DNA from: Lysobacterales bacterium
Lineage (GTDB): Bacteria > Pseudomonadota > Gammaproteobacteria > Xanthomonadales > SZUA-36
Direction: 5' to 3'
Length of the DNA: 8,062 nucleotides
Assembly: GCA_029287515.1 (NCBI GenBank)
Contig: JARFQZ010000141.1
Location: 1-8,062, forward strand
The notes beneath the pieces were generated by a model. The model was given only the letters and a program-made list of their open reading frames with translations. It had not been told where the DNA came from and made no database searches. Numbering within the stretch: the first letter of the stretch is position 1; each line of letters starts with the position of its first letter. The position numbers and the translations under genes were made by a program. Below are positions 6,114 to 8,062 of this stretch, piece after piece.

Positions 6114-6641
6114 ATGGCTAAACTGGAAATTCTTGAAATCCCCGATCCGCGCCTCAGAACGGTTGCCAAACCGGTGGAAGCGTTTGATGACGGGCTTTTG
6201 CAGCTGATCGAAGACATGACCGAAACCATGTATGAGGCCCAGGGGATCGGTTTGGCCGCGACCCAGGTCAATGTCCACAAACGCCTGCTTGTCCTCGATG
6301 TCAGCGAAGCCCAGGACCAGCCGCGTGTCTACATCAACCCCGAAATTCTCGAAACGGAAGGCCGGGAAACCTGCGAAGAAGGCTGCCTGTCTGTACCGGG
6401 TATATACGCAGAGGTGAGCAGGGCGGAGAAAATCACCGTGAAGGCCCAGAACGCCGATGGCAGCTTTTTTGAGGAAGAACTCGACGGCATGCACGCGGTG
6501 TGCCTGCAACACGAAATGGATCACCTGGTGGGTAAGCTCTTCGTGGACTACCTTTCACCGCTGAAACGTCGCATGGTCACCAAAAAACTCGAAAAGCAAC
6601 GAAAAGTCTCCGGGCAGAAGCCCGCAAAGGCCCTGCTCTGA
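6114..6641 (+). CDS. def: Peptide deformylase
   Basis: Def removes the N-formyl group from nascent proteins as they leave the ribosome; it is a cytosolic Fe2+ or other divalent-metal hydrolase. The 175-aa product has all three signature motifs: GIGLAATQ (44-51), EGCLSVP (89-95, metal ligand Cys91) and QHEMDH (132-137, metal ligands His133 and His137, catalytic Glu134). The start MAKLEILEIPDPRLR and a C-terminal basic helix (about 150-165) are typical of type I gammaproteobacterial Def, close in length to the E. coli enzyme (169 aa). ATG at 6114 is clear from homology, yet no Shine-Dalgarno precedes it: the 30 bases upstream are A+T-rich with a run of seven T. It is the first gene of the def-fmt-rsmB operon, and its stop overlaps the proposed fmt start. 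Confidence 0.97.
   Translation: MAKLEILEIPDPRLRTVAKPVEAFDDGLLQLIEDMTETMYEAQGIGLAATQVNVHKRLLVLDVSEAQDQPRVYINPEILETEGRETCEEGCLSVPGIYAEVSRAEKITVKAQNADGSFFEEELDGMHAVCLQHEMDHLVGKLFVDYLSPLKRRMVTKKLEKQRKVSGQKPAKALL
6626..6630 (+). promoter_or_regulatory. Putative Shine-Dalgarno of fmt (AAAGG)
   Basis: AAAGG lies seven bases before the CTG at 6638 that overlaps the def stop. It supports 6638 over CTG 6665, which has no purine-rich sequence within 15 bases upstream. Confidence 0.4.
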
Positions 6642-7600
6642 ACGCACAACGTCGCCATTGTGACCTGCGAATCCTGTTTGCCGGCACGCCTGATTTCTCC
6701 GTACCTCCCCTGCAACGGTTGATTGATGAAGGTCTGAGTCCGGTCGCCGTATTGAGCCAGCCTGACCGGCCGGCGGGGCGTGGCAGAAAATTGCAGGCAA
6801 GCCCTGTAAAACAGAAAGCACTTGATCATGGCATTGAAGTTCACCAGCCGGAGTCGCTCCGAAATGAAGCTGCCGCCGATCTCATATCGCGGCTGCACGC
6901 AGACCTGATGATCGTTGTTGCATATGGCCTGATCCTGCCGGCAGACATCCTTTCGCTTCCCAGGCATGGCTGCTGGAATATCCACGCATCGTTGCTCCCC
7001 CGCTGGCGGGGCGCCGCACCGATTCAGCGGGCGATAGAGGCGGGCGACGCCGAATCAGGGGTCTGCATCATGCAGATGGACACAGGCCTCGATACCGGCG
7101 CCGTTTTGAAAAAGGAACGCATCCGCCTGGACAGGAACGAAACCGGGGGCAGCCTGCACGACAAGCTTGCCGATCTCGGGGCGACCGCCCTTCTGGACTG
7201 CGTGAAACGACTCGCAAACGGGGAGTCCCTGGTCGCAGAGGAACAGGCTGATTCGGGTGCCACCTATGCCCGCAAACTCGACAAGGCGGAAGCCCGGATT
7301 GACTGGTCCGAACCGGCGGATGTGCTGGAGCGGAAAATACGTGCATTCAATCCCTGGCCCGTAACCTGGTGCCTCATCAACGGCGAAAGAACCAGGGTCT
7401 GGTCTTCGGAAGTTGTCGATACCGTTCATGGATGCAGACCTGGAACGGTTATCGCTGTGGGCAAGCAGGGAATCGACATCGCAACCGGTGAGAAAGCTCT
7501 GCGGCTGCGGGAACTGCAAAGGCCGGGTAAACGCAGAATGTGCACAGCCGATTATCTGAATGCCGTGACCCTGCCAGACCGGCTGGATTCAGAATCTTGA
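6638..7600 (+). CDS. fmt: Methionyl-tRNA formyltransferase, probable CTG start
   Basis: Fmt transfers a formyl group from 10-formyl-tetrahydrofolate to Met-tRNAfMet, preparing it for initiation. From CTG 6638 the product is 320 aa (E. coli 315). The N-terminal domain has LRILFAGTPDF (10-20), QPDRPAGRG (41-49), and the catalytic set Asn114 and His116 in NIHASLLPRWRGAAPIQ plus Asp152 in GLDTG. The C-terminal OB-fold domain that binds tRNA starts near residue 210 (IRAFNPWPVTW). The first conventional start in frame is TTG 6719 (293 aa), which would delete the conserved GTPDF loop, so it cannot be right. Two CTG codons remain. CTG 6638 overlaps the def TGA as CTGA with AAAGG seven bases upstream. 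CTG 6665 would begin exactly at the common MRI-x-F-x-GTPDF but has no ribosome-binding site. I favour 6638. Identity is certain; the start is inferred. Confidence 0.95.
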   Translation: MNAQRRHCDLRILFAGTPDFSVPPLQRLIDEGLSPVAVLSQPDRPAGRGRKLQASPVKQKALDHGIEVHQPESLRNEAAADLISRLHADLMIVVAYGLILPADILSLPRHGCWNIHASLLPRWRGAAPIQRAIEAGDAESGVCIMQMDTGLDTGAVLKKERIRLDRNETGGSLHDKLADLGATALLDCVKRLANGESLVAEEQADSGATYARKLDKAEARIDWSEPADVLERKIRAFNPWPVTWCLINGERTRVWSSEVVDTVHGCRPGTVIAVGKQGIDIATGEKALRLRELQRPGKRRMCTADYLNAVTLPDRLDSES

Positions 7601-8062
7601 CCGGGCCAACGACCAACAATCCGCGTTTGGCCGCGCTGAAAATGCTCGGCTGTGTCCTGGACGACGGCGTCAACCTGTCTGATGCAGACTCGGAAAACCG
7701 GCAGAGTAATCCGAAGGATCGGGCGTTTTCCAGGCATATCAGTTATGGCGTCCTGCGCTGGCTGACCGCTCTCGAGTGGCTCAGCGCACACTTGTTGCGC
7801 AAACCGCTCAGGCGAAAAGACAGGGACATACACCGCTTGATCCTGATCGGTCTTTACCAGCTTTGGAAAGACGAATCTGCACAACACGCAGCCATCAACG
7901 AATCCGCGGAATGCGCGAGAAAACTCGGAAAACCGTGGGCTGTGTCCGTGATAAACGCAGTGCTGAGGAGGTTTCAGCGCGAACAGGCCAATATCCTGGA
8001 AACGCTTTCGGTTAAGGAAGAACGCTATGCGCATCCAACCTGGCTGCTTGACGCCCTGAAAA
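7597..8062 (+). CDS. rsmB: 16S rRNA (cytosine-967-C5)-methyltransferase RsmB, 5' part
   Basis: RsmB (Sun/Fmu) makes m5C967 in 16S rRNA from S-adenosylmethionine. About 155 codons are present and the gene runs off the right edge without a stop. The visible part is the N-terminal NusB-like RNA-binding domain: NPRLAALKMLGCVLDDG (8-24), FSRHISYGVLRWLTALEWL, then IHRLILIGLYQLW, QHAAINESAECAR and SVINAVLRRFQRE. The methyltransferase domain with the catalytic cysteines lies outside the window. The TTG start at 7597-7599 overlaps the fmt stop as TTGA, with GGA about ten bases upstream, so translation is probably coupled to fmt. A later ATG at codon 16 would cut into the conserved first helix. Gene order def-fmt-rsmB is the standard one for gammaproteobacteria. 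Confidence 0.94.
   Translation, partial: MTGPTTNNPRLAALKMLGCVLDDGVNLSDADSENRQSNPKDRAFSRHISYGVLRWLTALEWLSAHLLRKPLRRKDRDIHRLILIGLYQLWKDESAQHAAINESAECARKLGKPWAVSVINAVLRRFQREQANILETLSVKEERYAHPTWLLDALK

Noticed and set aside
6660..6662. GTG 6660 as the fmt start
   Set aside because: It is one base out of the fmt frame and would need a frameshift; the surrounding coding sequence shows no sign of one.
6719..6721. TTG 6719 as the fmt start
   Set aside because: It would remove the conserved FAGTPDF loop, which is encoded in frame immediately upstream.
7055..7519. Minus-strand 154-codon open frame
   Set aside because: It is antisense to the conserved fmt catalytic and C-terminal regions, with composition typical of a high-G+C shadow frame.

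Overview
The window reads as chromosomal housekeeping DNA from a gammaproteobacterium. It has moderately high G+C, dense coding and two divergent operons. The closest gene order I know is that of the Xanthomonas/Pseudomonas lineages: rsmB-fmt-def facing tsaP-dprA-smg-topA-tsaC. As in Xanthomonas-type genomes, a full topA without zinc fingers lies between smg and tsaC. In E. coli that slot holds only the small zinc-ribbon gene yrdD. I see no mobile element, CRISPR array, tRNA or rRNA.

Minus strand, reading right to left from about 5974 to 1: a LysM secretin-anchoring protein (tsaP), the DNA-uptake/recombination mediator dprA, smg (DUF494), DNA topoisomerase I (topA), the tRNA t6A enzyme tsaC, and the first 12 codons of one more gene, possibly hemF. 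Gaps are short (6 to 15 bp, apart from 110 bp before topA and the junction before the last gene), so this is probably one transcription unit. Plus strand, from 6114 to the right edge: peptide deformylase (def), Met-tRNAi formyltransferase (fmt) and the 16S rRNA m5C967 methyltransferase rsmB, which is cut by the window end. def and fmt act at opposite ends of formyl-methionine use: Fmt formylates the initiator tRNA and Def removes the formyl group. fmt and rsmB both overlap the preceding stop codon. A 139-bp divergent intergenic region (5975-6113) must hold the promoters of both operons.

The gene content is ordinary. The start codons are not. Only def, smg and the partial left-edge gene begin with ATG; tsaC and tsaP use GTG and rsmB uses TTG. 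For three genes the position that fits homology and the Shine-Dalgarno sequence carries a near-cognate codon. topA appears to start at ATC (3004), because its reading frame has no ATG/GTG/TTG that would keep the catalytic TOPRIM glutamate. dprA has a perfect AGGAGG followed by ATC (4747), though a GTG lies 12 codons upstream. fmt has CTG at 6638 (overlapping the def stop as CTGA) or at 6665, and no ATG/GTG/TTG early enough to keep its GTPDF motif. Automatic callers will probably truncate topA to 772 aa and fmt to 293 aa, removing essential residues. True near-cognate initiation, or base errors clustered at start codons, are the explanations to separate.
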